Assembly (NCBI RefSeq): GCF_021404545.1
Contig: NZ_JAAWWD010000007.1
Span: 1 to 64,000, forward strand
Direction: 5' to 3'
Source: Aestuariivita sp.
GTDB taxonomy: Bacteria; Pseudomonadota; Alphaproteobacteria; Rhodobacterales; Rhodobacteraceae
Length of the DNA: 64,000 bases
Of the stretch, positions 50,006-61,053 are shown piece by piece (position 1 is the first letter of the stretch; the number at the start of each line of letters is the position of its first letter). The position numbers were made by a program, and so were the translations under genes. The notes under the pieces were generated by a model, which had not been told where the DNA came from, searched no databases, and was given only the letters and a program-made list of their open reading frames with translations.

Positions 50006-52204
50006 ATGGTACCGATGGATCGCGCCCAGATCGTACATGAGAATTTCCTGCGGCGCACCGCAGAGGCCGACCTGCCCCCCGGTCCCGGCCCGACCGGTGT
50101 CTTGAAAAACGCCCAAGCCGTGCGCCTTTTTCGCGCCCAGGTGCTCAGCCGCCAGCTCGACCGGATCAGCCGCGAGATGCAAAAGGCAGGCGAGGGGTTT
50201 TATACCATCGGCTCGTCGGGCCATGAGGGGATGGCAGCGGTCGCCCACGCCCTGCGGCCCACCGATATCGCCTTTCTGCATTACCGCGACGCCGCCTTTC
50301 AGATCGCGCGCGCCGATCAGGTGCCGGGCCAGAACATGGCCTGGGACATGCTGCTCTCCTTTGCCTGCGCGTCACAGGACCCGATCAGCGGCGGGCGGCA
50401 CAAGGTTCTGGGCTCGCGCGCGCTGATGATCCCGCCGCAGACCTCGACCATCGCTAGTCACCTGCCCAAGGCTGTGGGGGCCGCGTTCTCCATCGGAGCG
50501 TGCAGACGCCGCGCGCCCGAACATCAGATGCTGCCGACTGACGCCATCGCGATGTGCAGCTTTGGCGATGCCTCGCTCAACCACTCCACAGCACAAGGCG
50601 CGATCAACACCGCGGGCTGGACGGCGGTGCAGGCGACGCCCTTGCCCCTGCTGTTTGTCTGCGAGGATAACGGCATCGGGATCTCGACCAAAACGCCCAC
50701 CGGCTGGGTCGAGGCCTCGATGCGCCACCGCGCGGGTCTGCGGTATTTCCGGGCCAACGGGCTCGATCTTTACGACACATACGCCGTGGCGCAGGAGGCC
50801 GCGCACTATGTCCGCACGCAGCGCAAGCCCGCCTTCCTGCATCTGGGCGCGGTGCGCCTTTATGGTCATGCGGGCGCGGATGTGGCGACCTCCTACCTGC
50901 CCAAGGCAGAGGTCGAGGCCGACGAGGCCAACGATCCGCTGCTGCATTCCGCGCGCCTGCTGGCAGAGGCGGGCGCGCTGACGCCCGAGGCCGCCCGCAG
51001 GGTCTATGAAGAGACCGGCGCGCGGCTGACCCGGCTGAGGGCCGAGGTCGTCACTTGCCCGCATCTGAAAACCGCGTGCGACGTGATGGCGAGCCTCATT
51101 CCCTCCAAACGCCCCTGCCGGCCCACAAACGGCCCCACGCCAGCGGCGCGCGGGCAGGCCTTCGGCGCCGATCTCAAAGCGATGGAGCAGCCACAACCGA
51201 TGTCGCGGCTGATCAACTGGGCGCTCACAGATCTGATGCTGACCCACCCCGAGATCACGCTCATGGGCGAGGATGTGGGGCTCAAGGGCGGGGTCTATGG
51301 TGTGACGCAAAAGTTGCAAACCCGGTTCGGCAAGGATCGGGTGATCGACACGCTGCTGGATGAACAATCTATCCTGGGTCTGGCCATCGGCATGGGTCAG
51401 AACGGGTTCATCCCCATCCCCGAAATCCAGTTTCTGGCCTATCTGCACAATGCCGAGGATCAATTGCGCGGGGAGGCCGCGACGCTGCCGTTTTTCTCCA
51501 ACGGGCAATTCACCAACCCGATGGTGCTGCGCATTGCCGGGCTGGGATACCAAAAGGGGTTCGGCGGGCATTTTCACAACGACAATTCGCTCGCCGTTCT
51601 GCGCGATATTCCCGGGGTGATCATCGCCTGCCCGTCCCATGGCGCGGATGCCGCCTGCATGCTGCGCGAATGCGTGCGGCTGGCGCGCGAGGAGCAGCGC
51701 GTGGTGGTCTTTATCGAACCCATTGCCCTGTATCCGATGCGCGATCTGCACCACGACAAGGACGGCGCCTGGATGCGGACCTATCCCGCGCCCGACCGCT
51801 CCATCCCGCTGGGTGAGGTCGGAGTGACCGGCGATGGCACCGATCTGGCCATCGTGACCTATGGCAACGGCCATTACCTGTCACAGCAAGCGCACCACCG
51901 ACTGGAGGCCAACGGCATCAAATCCCGCGTCATCGACATGCGCTGGCTGGCGCCCCTGCCCGGCGACGCGCTGCTCAAGGCCACGGCAGGCTGCGGCCAG
52001 ATCCTGATCGTGGATGAATGTCGGCGCACCGGCAGCCAGTCCGAAGCGCTGATGGCGTTCTTTGTCGAGGCCGGGCGCGGCCCCGCCATCCGCATCGCGG
52101 CCGAGGACAGCTTCATCGCAACGGGGCCGGCCTATGCCGCGCCCCTGCCATCGGCCGATCAGATCGTGGCCACGGCCTGCGCGATGACAGGGCATGCGCC
52201 ATGA
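50006..52204 (+). CDS. Fused E1-alpha/E1-beta thiamine-diphosphate-dependent 2-oxoacid dehydrogenase
   Basis: E1-alpha GDASLNHSTAQGAINTA...LLFVCEDNGIGIST; E1-beta ITLMGEDVGLKGGVYGVTQKLQTRFGKDRVIDTLLDEQSILGLAIG. Confidence 0.9.
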   Translation: MVPMDRAQIVHENFLRRTAEADLPPGPGPTGVLKNAQAVRLFRAQVLSRQLDRISREMQKAGEGFYTIGSSGHEGMAAVAHALRPTDIAFLHYRDAAFQIARADQVPGQNMAWDMLLSFACASQDPISGGRHKVLGSRALMIPPQTSTIASHLPKAVGAAFSIGACRRRAPEHQMLPTDAIAMCSFGDASLNHSTAQGAINTAGWTAVQATPLPLLFVCEDNGIGISTKTPTGWVEASMRHRAGLRYFRANGLDLYDTYAVAQEAAHYVRTQRKPAFLHLGAVRLYGHAGADVATSYLPKAEVEADEANDPLLHSARLLAEAGALTPEAARRVYEETGARLTRLRAEVVTCPHLKTACDVMASLIPSKRPCRPTNGPTPAARGQAFGADLKAMEQPQPMSRLINWALTDLMLTHPEITLMGEDVGLKGGVYGVTQKLQTRFGKDRVIDTLLDEQSILGLAIGMGQNGFIPIPEIQFLAYLHNAEDQLRGEAATLPFFSNGQFTNPMVLRIAGLGYQKGFGGHFHNDNSLAVLRDIPGVIIACPSHGADAACMLRECVRLAREEQRVVVFIEPIALYPMRDLHHDKDGAWMRTYPAPDRSIPLGEVGVTGDGTDLAIVTYGNGHYLSQQAHHRLEANGIKSRVIDMRWLAPLPGDALLKATAGCGQILIVDECRRTGSQSEALMAFFVEAGRGPAIRIAAEDSFIATGPAYAAPLPSADQIVATACAMTGHAP

Positions 52205-53238
52205 CCCGCACCGCCGTTCTGATCTGCCCCGGGCGGGGCACCTACAACAAGCCCGAGCTGGGCTACCTCGCCCGCCACCATGCAGACCGGGCCGAGATGC
52301 TGGCCGAGTTCGACGCGATCCGTGCCGAGACCGGGCAGGAAGCCGTGACCGCTCTGGACAGGGCCGCGCGGTTTGCAACAGCGCTGCACACACGCGGCGA
52401 TATCGCCTCCCCGCTGATCTATGCGGCCTCTCTGGGCGATGCACTGGCGGTGGATCCCGACATCGAGATCGTGGCCGTCACCGGCAATTCGATGGGCTGG
52501 TATACCGCGCTGGCCGCAGCCGGTGCGCTGTCGCCCGAACACGGGTTCCGGCTGGTCAACACCATGGGCGCGCTGATGCAGGAAAGCCTGATCGGCGGGC
52601 AGATAATCTATCCCTTTGTCGGCGAAGACTGGCGCGACGATCCCACCCGCAAGGCCGAGCTGTTTCAGATCGTGGCCGATATCGACGCGCGCGCAGGAAA
52701 CAGCCTGGCGCTTTCGATAGATCTCGGCGGCTTGCTGGTGCTGGCGGGCGACGAGATGGGGCTTGCGGCGTTCGAGGCGGCAGTGCCTGCGGTGCAGGGG
52801 CGCTTTCCCCTGCGCCTGCCCAATCATGCGGGCTTTCATACCGCGTTGCAGGCGCCTGTCGCCGAACGGGGGCGCGCCGCCCTGCCACCCGCGATGTTCG
52901 GCCAGCCCCGGCGCCCGCTGATCGACGGGCGGGGGGAGATCTGGTGGCCCCATGCCACCGATACGCAGGCGCTCTGGGACTATACGCTGGGCCATCAGGT
53001 GACGCAGGCTTATGATTTCACCCGCGTGATCCGCGCCGCAGCCGAGGGGTTCGCACCGGATCTCTTCATCCTCACCGGTCCGGGCAGCACGCTGGGCGGG
53101 GCCGTCGCCCAATCGCTGATCCTGGCGGGATGGGCGGGGATGCGCTCCAAGACCGATTTCCAGGCCCGGCAGGCCGCAGACCCGCTCCTGCTGTCGATGG
53201 GACTGGCGGACCAGCGCCCTCTGGCCACCGGCGCCTAA
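52201..53238 (+). CDS. ACP S-malonyltransferase-like acyltransferase
   Basis: AVTGNSMGWYTALAAAGALS nucleophile elbow (variant GNSMGW); PNHAGFHTALQAP catalytic-His region; 4-nt overlap with upstream CDS. Confidence 0.78.
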   Translation: MTRTAVLICPGRGTYNKPELGYLARHHADRAEMLAEFDAIRAETGQEAVTALDRAARFATALHTRGDIASPLIYAASLGDALAVDPDIEIVAVTGNSMGWYTALAAAGALSPEHGFRLVNTMGALMQESLIGGQIIYPFVGEDWRDDPTRKAELFQIVADIDARAGNSLALSIDLGGLLVLAGDEMGLAAFEAAVPAVQGRFPLRLPNHAGFHTALQAPVAERGRAALPPAMFGQPRRPLIDGRGEIWWPHATDTQALWDYTLGHQVTQAYDFTRVIRAAAEGFAPDLFILTGPGSTLGGAVAQSLILAGWAGMRSKTDFQARQAADPLLLSMGLADQRPLATGA

Positions 53239-53254
53239 CGACAGGAGACCTGCC

Positions 53255-54466
53255 ATGAGCCAGACCTATGCCAGACCGGAGGCCGCGCGCTACGATGTGG
53301 TGATCGTGGGGGGCGGCATCTATGGCGCGGCGATCTCGTGGTTTCTGAGCCGGGATCGCGGCTTTGACGGCACCATCCTGGTGGTGGAGAAAGACCCCAG
53401 CTATGCCAAGGCCGCGACCTCGCACACCAATAGCTGCATCCGGCAACAGTTTTCGACCGCGATCAATGTGGAGATTTCGCGCTTTGGTGCCGCATTCATC
53501 AAAGGGTTCCGCGACCATCTGGGCGACGCGCGGGTCCCAAAGATCGTTCTTCAGCCCTTCGGGTATCTCTTTCTGGCAGATACCGAAACGGCGCTGGCCA
53601 ATCTCAAGGACCAATACACCGTGCAACAGGCCGCCGGGGCCGCGACGATGCATCTCACCCGCGACGAGATCGCCGAACGCTATCCGTTCTATGCGCTCGA
53701 CGATATTCTGGGCGGCAATCACAACCTCCTCGACGAGGGCTATTTCGACGGCAACACCATGTTTGACTGGTGGAAACGGCTGAGCCGCGAAAACGGTGTG
53801 ACCTGGCTGACCAATGAGGCGGTGGAGCTGAAACTGTCGGCAAATGGCACCCGGGTGGAGGGCGTCACCTTTCAGACCGGAGAGACCGTCGCCTGCGGCA
53901 CGCTGGTCAATTCGGGCGGCACATGGGGCGTGCGCACCGCGCGGATGGCGGGGCTGGACCTGCCGATTGAGCCGCGCAAACGCTATACTTACATATTTGA
54001 CGCGGCCCAACCGCTCGACCGCGATCTGCCGCTGACGATCGACCCGTCGGGCGTGCATGTGCGCACCGATGGCCGGTACTATATGGTGGGCAGCGCGGGG
54101 CATGACGATCCCCCCGTCGATCCCGATGACTTTGCCGCCGATCACGGTCTGTGGGAGGACAAGGTCTGGCCCGCGCTGGCCAGCCGCATCCCGCAATTCG
54201 AGGCGGTCAAGCTGATCAATTTCTGGGTCGGCCACTACGATTACAACCGGATCGATCAGAACGCCATCGTGGGCCCCGACCCGCGCGTGACGAATTTCAT
54301 CTATGCCAACGGGTTCTCGGGACACGGGCTGCAACAATCGCCCGCCCTGGCACGTGGCATCGCCGAATGGATCGCGCATGGCGCCTACCGGACGCTCGAC
54401 CTTTCGCCTTTGGGGATCGCGCGGCTGACCCAGCCCCGGAGCGCGCGCGAACAGGCGGTGATCTGA
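53255..54466 (+). CDS. FAD-dependent oxidoreductase (DAO family)
   Basis: YDVVIVGGGIYGAAISWFLSRDRGFDGTILVVEKD; FIYANGFSGHGLQQSPALARGIAEWI. Confidence 0.92.
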   Translation: MSQTYARPEAARYDVVIVGGGIYGAAISWFLSRDRGFDGTILVVEKDPSYAKAATSHTNSCIRQQFSTAINVEISRFGAAFIKGFRDHLGDARVPKIVLQPFGYLFLADTETALANLKDQYTVQQAAGAATMHLTRDEIAERYPFYALDDILGGNHNLLDEGYFDGNTMFDWWKRLSRENGVTWLTNEAVELKLSANGTRVEGVTFQTGETVACGTLVNSGGTWGVRTARMAGLDLPIEPRKRYTYIFDAAQPLDRDLPLTIDPSGVHVRTDGRYYMVGSAGHDDPPVDPDDFAADHGLWEDKVWPALASRIPQFEAVKLINFWVGHYDYNRIDQNAIVGPDPRVTNFIYANGFSGHGLQQSPALARGIAEWIAHGAYRTLDLSPLGIARLTQPRSAREQAVI

Positions 54467-54552
54467 ACCGGCAGATCTCCGCTTGGCGCTTTGCTTGGCG
54501 GGTGGATCACGCTAGGCTGGGCGCAAAGAAAAACGCATCGAGCAGGCGGCAC

Positions 54553-55701
54553 ATGACCCTTAAACGACGATCTTTCGGATTGGGCCTTGCGGCCCTCACC
54601 CTTTCGGCCTGCGGCAGCCGCGCGCCGAGCCTTGCCACCGCGCGCCCCGCCCAAGGTCTGCCCGACGACCTGCGCCCAGAGCCCAACGGCGCCTATGACG
54701 CCTGGGTCGCGGCATTCCGGCCACGGGCGGCGGCGCAGGGTATTTCGGACGCGACGCTAAGTGCTGCGTTTCGCGGCACCGGCTATCTGCCCGGCGTGGT
54801 GCGGCGCGACCGCAACCAGACCGAATTCAAGCGCAGTCTGGAGGATTACCTGGCCATCGCCGCCTCGGACGAGCGGATTGAAAAGGGTCGCGCGGCCTTT
54901 GCGCGCCATGAACGCGTCCTGCGCGCGCTTGAGACGCAGTACGGCGTTGACGCGCGCATCATCACCGCGATCTGGGGGCTGGAGAGCTTTTACGGAGAGC
55001 GGAAGGGCGATGTGCCGGTGATCTCGGCCACCTCGACGCTGGCCTTTGACGGGCGGCGCGGGGCGTTTTTCGAGCGTCAGCTTCTGGCCGCGCTCGAGAT
55101 CCTGCAAAACGGCGATATCACACCCGCCCGGATGACCGGCAGCTGGGCCGGGGCGATGGGGCATACGCAGTTCATCCCGACCTCCTATCAGGCGTTTGCG
55201 GTGGATTTCACCGGCGACGGGCGGCGCGATATCTGGTCGGACGATCCGTCCGACGCGCTGGCCTCCACCGCCGCCTATCTGGAGCGCAATGGCTGGACGC
55301 GCGGCCTGCGCTGGGGTGCGGAGGTAGGGGCGGGCGCGCCGCAGGGCGATGTCATTGAGCCGCAGCCGGGCGGGCCGCGGTTTGTGGTTACGCGGAATTT
55401 CGGGGTCATCAAGCGCTATAACAACTCGGACGCCTATGCGATCGGCGTGGGTCACCTGGCCGACCGGATCGGCGGCGCGGGGCCGCTGCGCGCGCCCTTC
55501 CCGCCCGATGAATACGGGCTGACCAAGGATGACCGCGTGGCGCTGCAAACCCGGCTGACCGCGCGCGGGTTCGACACGCAAGGCGCCGACGGGGTGATAG
55601 GCCCGAACTCCCGCGCCGCGATCAGCGCCTATCAGCAGGCCCACGGGTTGCCAGTCACAGGCGATCCGTCGCCCGCGCTCTTGCAGCGGCTCGGGGGCTG
55701 A
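54553..55701 (+). CDS. Lytic murein transglycosylase (MltB-like) with C-terminal peptidoglycan-binding domain
   Basis: Lipobox LSACG; AIWGLESFYGERKGDVPVISATSTLAFDGRRGAFFERQ; GADGVIGPNSRAAISAYQQAHGLPVTG. Confidence 0.94.
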   Translation: MTLKRRSFGLGLAALTLSACGSRAPSLATARPAQGLPDDLRPEPNGAYDAWVAAFRPRAAAQGISDATLSAAFRGTGYLPGVVRRDRNQTEFKRSLEDYLAIAASDERIEKGRAAFARHERVLRALETQYGVDARIITAIWGLESFYGERKGDVPVISATSTLAFDGRRGAFFERQLLAALEILQNGDITPARMTGSWAGAMGHTQFIPTSYQAFAVDFTGDGRRDIWSDDPSDALASTAAYLERNGWTRGLRWGAEVGAGAPQGDVIEPQPGGPRFVVTRNFGVIKRYNNSDAYAIGVGHLADRIGGAGPLRAPFPPDEYGLTKDDRVALQTRLTARGFDTQGADGVIGPNSRAAISAYQQAHGLPVTGDPSPALLQRLGG

Positions 55702-55810
55702 GGGGTGTGCGCACCCCGCACCCGAGCGCGGGGTCAAGGCCGCAGGCCGCCGTGCTATCGCCGCCCCGCGGTCCGGCAACAACGCGGCTGCGGTCCCAGA
55801 AATGCAGCCC

Positions 55811-57478
55811 CTACAAGATCCCCGGCAGGTTTAACCCATGCGCCCGCGCGCAGTCGCGCGCGATGTCATAGCCCGCATCGGCATGGCGCATGACCCCGGT
55901 CGCGGGATCGTTCCACAAGACACGCTCAAGCCGCGCATCCGCGGCCTCGGTGCCGTCGCACAGGATCACCATGCCCGAATGCTGCGAAAACCCCATACCG
56001 ACCCCGCCGCCGTGATGCAGCGAGACCCAGGTAGCGCCGGATGCCGTGTTCAAAAGCGCATTCAGAAGCGGCCAGTCGCTGACCGCATCACTGCCATCCT
56101 TCATCGCCTCGGTCTCGCGATTGGGACTGGCCACGGAGCCTGAATCCAGGTGATCGCGCCCGATCACCACCGGGGCTTTCAACTCTCCATTGCGCACCAT
56201 CTCGTTGAACGCCAGCCCCGCGCGGTGCCGATCGCCCAGCCCGATCCAGCAGATGCGCGCGGGCAGCCCCTGAAACGCGATCCGGTCCCGCGCCATATCG
56301 AGCCATTGGTGCAGATGGGTGTCATCGGGAAAGAGTTCCTTCATCCGGGCGTCGGTCTTGTAGATATCCTCGGGATCACCCGAGAGCGCACACCAGCGAA
56401 ACGGCCCGATGCCCTTGCAGAACAAGGGCCGGATATAGGCGGGCACGAAACCGGGAAAGGCAAAGGCATTCTCCAGCCCCTCGTCCAGCGCCACCTGCCT
56501 GATATTGTTTCCGTAATCCAGCGTGGGCACGCCGGCGTTCCAGAACGCCACCATCGCCTCGACCTGGGTCTTCATAGAAGCGCGCGCGGCCTTCTCGACC
56601 GCTTTGGGATCGGTCTCGCGCCGGGCTTTCCATTCACCCACGCTCCAGCCCTGCGGCAGATAGCCGTTCACGGGGTCATGGGCGCTCGTTTGATCGGTGA
56701 CGATATCGGGGTGGATGCCGCGTCGCACCAGTTCGGGAAAGACATCCGCCGCATTGCCCAGAAGACCCACGGATTTCGCCTCTCCGGCCTTGGTCCAGCG
56801 GTCGATCATCTCAAGCGCCTGATCGAGCGAGGTCGCCTTTTCGTCGAGGTACTTCGTGCGGATGCGGAAATCGATCCGGCTCTCGTCGCATTCCACCGCC
56901 AGACATGAGGCCCCGGCGAATACGGCGGCCAGCGGCTGCGCGCCCCCCATGCCGCCCAGCCCCCCTGTCAGGATCCAGCGACCGGTGAGATCGCCGTCGT
57001 AATGCTGGCGCCCGGCCTCGGCAAAGGTCTCATAGGTGCCCTGCACGATCCCTTGCGTCCCGATATAGATCCAGGACCCGGCGGTCATCTGGCCGTACAT
57101 CATCAGCCCCTTGCGATCGAGTTCGGAGAAATGATCCCAGTTGGCCCAATGGGGCACGAGGTTGGAATTGGCGATCAGCACGCGCGGCGCGTTCTCATGG
57201 GTACGGAAAATGCCCACCGGTTTGCCGGACTGGACCAGGAGCGTCTCGTCCTCCTCCAGCGTCTTCAGGCTGGCGACGATGCGGTCGAAATCGTCCCAGG
57301 TGCGCGCGGCGCGCCCGATGCCGCCATAGACCACCAGCTCATGCGGATTTTCAGCCACATCGGGGTGCAGGTTGTTCATCAGCATCCGCATCGGCGCTTC
57401 GGTCGCCCAGCTCTTGGTGCTGATCTCGGGCCCTGTGGGGGGAAAGATATCGCGGGTGTTATGGCGGGGATCGGTCAT
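55811..57478 (-). CDS. hutU: Urocanate hydratase
   Basis: [56 protein letters not shown]. Confidence 0.97.
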   Translation of the reverse strand: MTDPRHNTRDIFPPTGPEISTKSWATEAPMRMLMNNLHPDVAENPHELVVYGGIGRAARTWDDFDRIVASLKTLEEDETLLVQSGKPVGIFRTHENAPRVLIANSNLVPHWANWDHFSELDRKGLMMYGQMTAGSWIYIGTQGIVQGTYETFAEAGRQHYDGDLTGRWILTGGLGGMGGAQPLAAVFAGASCLAVECDESRIDFRIRTKYLDEKATSLDQALEMIDRWTKAGEAKSVGLLGNAADVFPELVRRGIHPDIVTDQTSAHDPVNGYLPQGWSVGEWKARRETDPKAVEKAARASMKTQVEAMVAFWNAGVPTLDYGNNIRQVALDEGLENAFAFPGFVPAYIRPLFCKGIGPFRWCALSGDPEDIYKTDARMKELFPDDTHLHQWLDMARDRIAFQGLPARICWIGLGDRHRAGLAFNEMVRNGELKAPVVIGRDHLDSGSVASPNRETEAMKDGSDAVSDWPLLNALLNTASGATWVSLHHGGGVGMGFSQHSGMVILCDGTEAADARLERVLWNDPATGVMRHADAGYDIARDCARAHGLNLPGIL

Positions 57479-58260
57479 GCGGGTCTCCATCGGGCGAGGG
57501 ATGTCAGGATGTCCTTGAGCGGGATGCGCAGCGCTTCTGCCTTGGCGGTGTCATAGGTCCAGGGCGGCGCCTCGGCCGCCAGATAGCAGCGCTGCGCCAG
57601 TTCCATCTGGATCGCGTGCCAGCCCTGATCGGGGCGTCCGTAATGGCGCGTGGTCCAGCCCCCTTTGAATCGGCCATTCAGCGCTGTGGAAAAGCCGGAT
57701 ACGGCGCGGCAGGTCTTATCCACAAGCGCCTCGATACTGGGATCGCATGTTGTGGATAGGTTGGTTCCGATATTGAAATCAGGCAGTTGCCCATCAAAAA
57801 GGAACGGGATCTCTGCGCGGATCGAATGGCAATCATAAAGGATCGCCCAGCCGTGCCGATCCGCGATGCGGGTCATCTCCGCCTCAAGAGCGGCGTGATA
57901 GGGCGCGTGAAACGCCCCGCGCCGCGCCGCAATCTCGGCCTGCGACGGCGGATCGCGCCAGATCGGCGCGCCGTCGAAATCGGTCAGCGGCACAAGCCCG
58001 GTGGTGTTCTGCCCCGGATAGAGGCTGATCCCTTCGGGATCACGATTGGCGTCGATAAGATAGCGGTGGAACGTGGCCCGCACGGTCGTGACACCGGGGC
58101 AGAGATCGTCATAGAGCCGGTCGATATGCCAATCGGTATCGCTCAGCGCGCGGCCCCGGGTGTTGAGCCGGACCAGCAACGCCTCCGGCAGCCAGGTGCC
58201 GGTATGGGGCAGGCCCAGAACCAGCGGCCCCTCGCCCTGACAGACCTCAACCGGGGTCAC
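57475..58260 (-). CDS. hutG: N-formylglutamate deformylase
   Basis: [52 protein letters not shown] start overlaps the hutH stop. Confidence 0.92.
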   Translation of the reverse strand: MTPVEVCQGEGPLVLGLPHTGTWLPEALLVRLNTRGRALSDTDWHIDRLYDDLCPGVTTVRATFHRYLIDANRDPEGISLYPGQNTTGLVPLTDFDGAPIWRDPPSQAEIAARRGAFHAPYHAALEAEMTRIADRHGWAILYDCHSIRAEIPFLFDGQLPDFNIGTNLSTTCDPSIEALVDKTCRAVSGFSTALNGRFKGGWTTRHYGRPDQGWHAIQMELAQRCYLAAEAPPWTYDTAKAEALRIPLKDILTSLARWRPA

Positions 58261-59783
58261 GGCGCCAACTCCACCCCGGCGGCAAGGGCCAGATCGCCCG
58301 CCGCCACCAGGCCCGAGGCTGCGCTTATATCGGGAGCCAGGAAACGGTCCTGGCCGATCGGCGCGACGCTTGCGCGCAGGCAGGCCGCCGCGCGCTGCAA
58401 TGGCGCGCTGGTGGTCAGCGGCGCGCGAAACTCGATGCCTTGCACGGCGCACATCGCCTCGACCCCCAGAATGGTGTTGAGGTTGCGGTTCATCCGCGCC
58501 AGACGCCGCGCGGCATGGGCGGCCATGCTGACGTGATCCTCCTGATTGGCAGAGGTCGGCGTACTGTCGGTGGTGCAGGGATTGGCCAGATGCTTGTTCT
58601 CGCTCATCAGCGCGGCGGTCGTCACCTCCGCGATCATCAGGCCGGAATTCAGCCCCGGATCGGGGGTGAGAAACGGCGGCAGATCGAAGCTGAGCGTCGG
58701 ATCCACCATAAGCGCCACGCGGCGTTGCGCAATGGCTCCGATTTCCGACACTGCCATGGCGATCTGATCGGCGGCAAAGCCCACCGGCTCGGCATGGAAA
58801 TTCCCGCCCGAAACGATGCGCCCGTCCTCCACCAGCACGAGCGGGTTGTCGGTGACCGCGTTGGCCTCGACCTCCAGCGTATGCGCGGCAAAGCGCAGGA
58901 TATCCATTGTCGCGCCCATCACCTGGGGCTGACAGCGGATGCAATAGGGGTCCTGCACGCGGGTGTCACCGTCGCGGTGGCTCTCGCGGATCTCCGAGCC
59001 ATCGAGCAGCGCGCGTTGTGCGGCGGCAAAGTCGATCTGCCCGCGATGACCGCGCAGGGCGTGGATCGCGGGCACCAGCGGCGCGGTCGAGCCCATGATC
59101 GCATCCGTGGACAGCGCGCCCGTGACCACCGCGGCCTCAAGGTTGCGCCACGCGCCCCACAGTCCCACCAGCGCGCAAGCGGTGGAAAACTGCGTGCCGT
59201 TGATCAGCGCCAGCCCCTCCTTGGGGCCCAGGACAATCGGCGCCAGTCCGACTGTGTTCAGCGCCTCCTGAGCGGGCATACTGACGCCATCCAGCTCGGC
59301 CTCCCCCGCCCCGATCATCGCGGCGGCCATATGGGCAAGCGGCGCCAGATCCCCCGACGCCCCGACCGAGCCCTGATCGGGCACCACCGGGGTCACACCC
59401 GCCGCCAGCATGCCTTCGATCAGCGCCACGGTCTGCCAGCGCACGCCGCTGGCGCCGCGCCCAAGTGACAGCAGTTTCAGCGCCATCATCAGCCGGGTGG
59501 TGGCCGGGTCCAACGCCTCCCCCACGCCGCAGCAATGCGACAGGATCAGGTTGCGTTGCAGCGCCTCAGTGTCATCTGCTGCGATCTTGACGCTGGCGAG
59601 CTTGCCAAAGCCGGTATTGACACCGTAGACGGCCTGCCCGCCCGCCGCAGCCTCGGCCACCATGCGGGCGGCGGCCTCCACCGGCGCGCGGGCGGCGGGA
59701 TCGAGGCGCGCGGCCCCCTGCCGGTGCCAGATCCGTTCGAGATCGGCAAGCGGCGTGGCCCCGGGTGTCAGAACCTGGCTCAT
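58257..59783 (-). CDS. hutH: Histidine ammonia-lyase
   Basis: [23 protein letters not shown] (MIO Ala-Ser-Gly); [15 protein letters not shown]. Confidence 0.97.
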   Translation of the reverse strand: MSQVLTPGATPLADLERIWHRQGAARLDPAARAPVEAAARMVAEAAAGGQAVYGVNTGFGKLASVKIAADDTEALQRNLILSHCCGVGEALDPATTRLMMALKLLSLGRGASGVRWQTVALIEGMLAAGVTPVVPDQGSVGASGDLAPLAHMAAAMIGAGEAELDGVSMPAQEALNTVGLAPIVLGPKEGLALINGTQFSTACALVGLWGAWRNLEAAVVTGALSTDAIMGSTAPLVPAIHALRGHRGQIDFAAAQRALLDGSEIRESHRDGDTRVQDPYCIRCQPQVMGATMDILRFAAHTLEVEANAVTDNPLVLVEDGRIVSGGNFHAEPVGFAADQIAMAVSEIGAIAQRRVALMVDPTLSFDLPPFLTPDPGLNSGLMIAEVTTAALMSENKHLANPCTTDSTPTSANQEDHVSMAAHAARRLARMNRNLNTILGVEAMCAVQGIEFRAPLTTSAPLQRAAACLRASVAPIGQDRFLAPDISAASGLVAAGDLALAAGVELAP

Positions 59784-60976
59784 CCCCGCCCCCCATGGAT
59801 CCGCGCAGAAAGCGGGTTGTACCCGATGCGATAGGCCAGCTCCGACGGGTGTTCCACATCCCAGATCGCGAGATCCGCACGCTGACCGGCGGCGATCCTG
59901 CCCCGGTCGGTCAGACCCAGCGCCCGCGCGGCATGGGTGGTGACACCGGCCAGCGCCTCCTCCGGCGTGAGACGAAAGAGCGTGCAGCCCATGTTCATCG
60001 TCATGAGCAGTGACACCAACGGAGACGACCCCGGATTGCAATCGCTGGCCAGCGCCATCGGCACCCCGTGACGGCGAAACGCCGCCACCGGGGGCGGTTG
60101 CGTCTCGTGCAGGGTATAGAATGCGCCGGGCAGCAGCACCGCGACAGAGCCTGCCCGCGCCAGCGCCCGTGCATCCGTCTCGGTCGCGTATTCGACGTGA
60201 TCGGCAGACAGCGCGCCATACTCGGCGGCCAGCGCCGTGCCGCCCAGATGGCTGAGCTGTTCGGCATGCAGCTTTGTGGCCAAGCCCAGCACGCGGGCCT
60301 CATCAAAGACGCGGGCGATCTGTGATGCGTCAAAAGCGATGCCCTCGCAAAACCCGTCTACCGCATCGACCAGCCCTTCGGCATGGGCGGCGCGCAGCGC
60401 AGGCAGGGCAACGGTGCCGATATACCCGTCCGCATCGCCGTGAAACTCCGGCGGCACCGCATGGGCGCCCAGGAAACTGGTGCGCACCGTGACATCGCGA
60501 TGGGTCGGGATCGCACGGGCCACGCGCAGCATGCGCAGCTCGGTCTCGATATCCAAGCCATAGCCCGATTTCACCTCGATTACCGTGACCCCTTCGGCCA
60601 GCATCGCATCGACCCGGCGCAGCGCACCGTGCAGCAGTTCCTCCTCCGAGGCCGCCCGCGTGGCCGCCACGGTGGAAACAATGCCGCCACCCGCCCGCGC
60701 GATCTCCTCGTAACTGGCGCCGTCGAGCCGCATCTCGAATTCCCGCGCACGGTGACCGCCAAAGACCAGATGGGTGTGGCAATCGATCAGACCGGGGGTC
60801 ACCAGCCGCCCCTCCAGATCGCGCATCTCACAGCTGTCGCGAAAGCGCCCTGGCAGCTCTGCCATCGGCCCAGCCCAGAGGATCCGATCCCCATCGCAGG
60901 CAACCGCGCCATCCTCGATCAGCCCATAGCGGGCGGAGGTGGCAAAGCTCGCCAGCCGAGCATGGGTCAAAAGCAT
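59780..60976 (-). CDS. hutI: Imidazolonepropionase
   Basis: [56 protein letters not shown]. Confidence 0.97.
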   Translation of the reverse strand: MLLTHARLASFATSARYGLIEDGAVACDGDRILWAGPMAELPGRFRDSCEMRDLEGRLVTPGLIDCHTHLVFGGHRAREFEMRLDGASYEEIARAGGGIVSTVAATRAASEEELLHGALRRVDAMLAEGVTVIEVKSGYGLDIETELRMLRVARAIPTHRDVTVRTSFLGAHAVPPEFHGDADGYIGTVALPALRAAHAEGLVDAVDGFCEGIAFDASQIARVFDEARVLGLATKLHAEQLSHLGGTALAAEYGALSADHVEYATETDARALARAGSVAVLLPGAFYTLHETQPPPVAAFRRHGVPMALASDCNPGSSPLVSLLMTMNMGCTLFRLTPEEALAGVTTHAARALGLTDRGRIAAGQRADLAIWDVEHPSELAYRIGYNPLSARIHGGRG

Positions 60977-61011
60977 GACGGTTCCCGCTTGATTCCGAGG
61001 TACAATCCCTG

Positions 61012-61027
61012 TTTATGTCTGCACATA
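61012..61027. promoter_or_regulatory. Candidate HutC operator between hutI and hutF
   Basis: TTATGTCTGCACATAA. Confidence 0.6.
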
Positions 61028-61053
61028 ATAACCTGTCAATACGGAGCCATGAG

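Noticed and set aside
50372-51874. 500-aa minus-strand ORF
   Set aside because: Antisense to the E1 fusion gene; no domain
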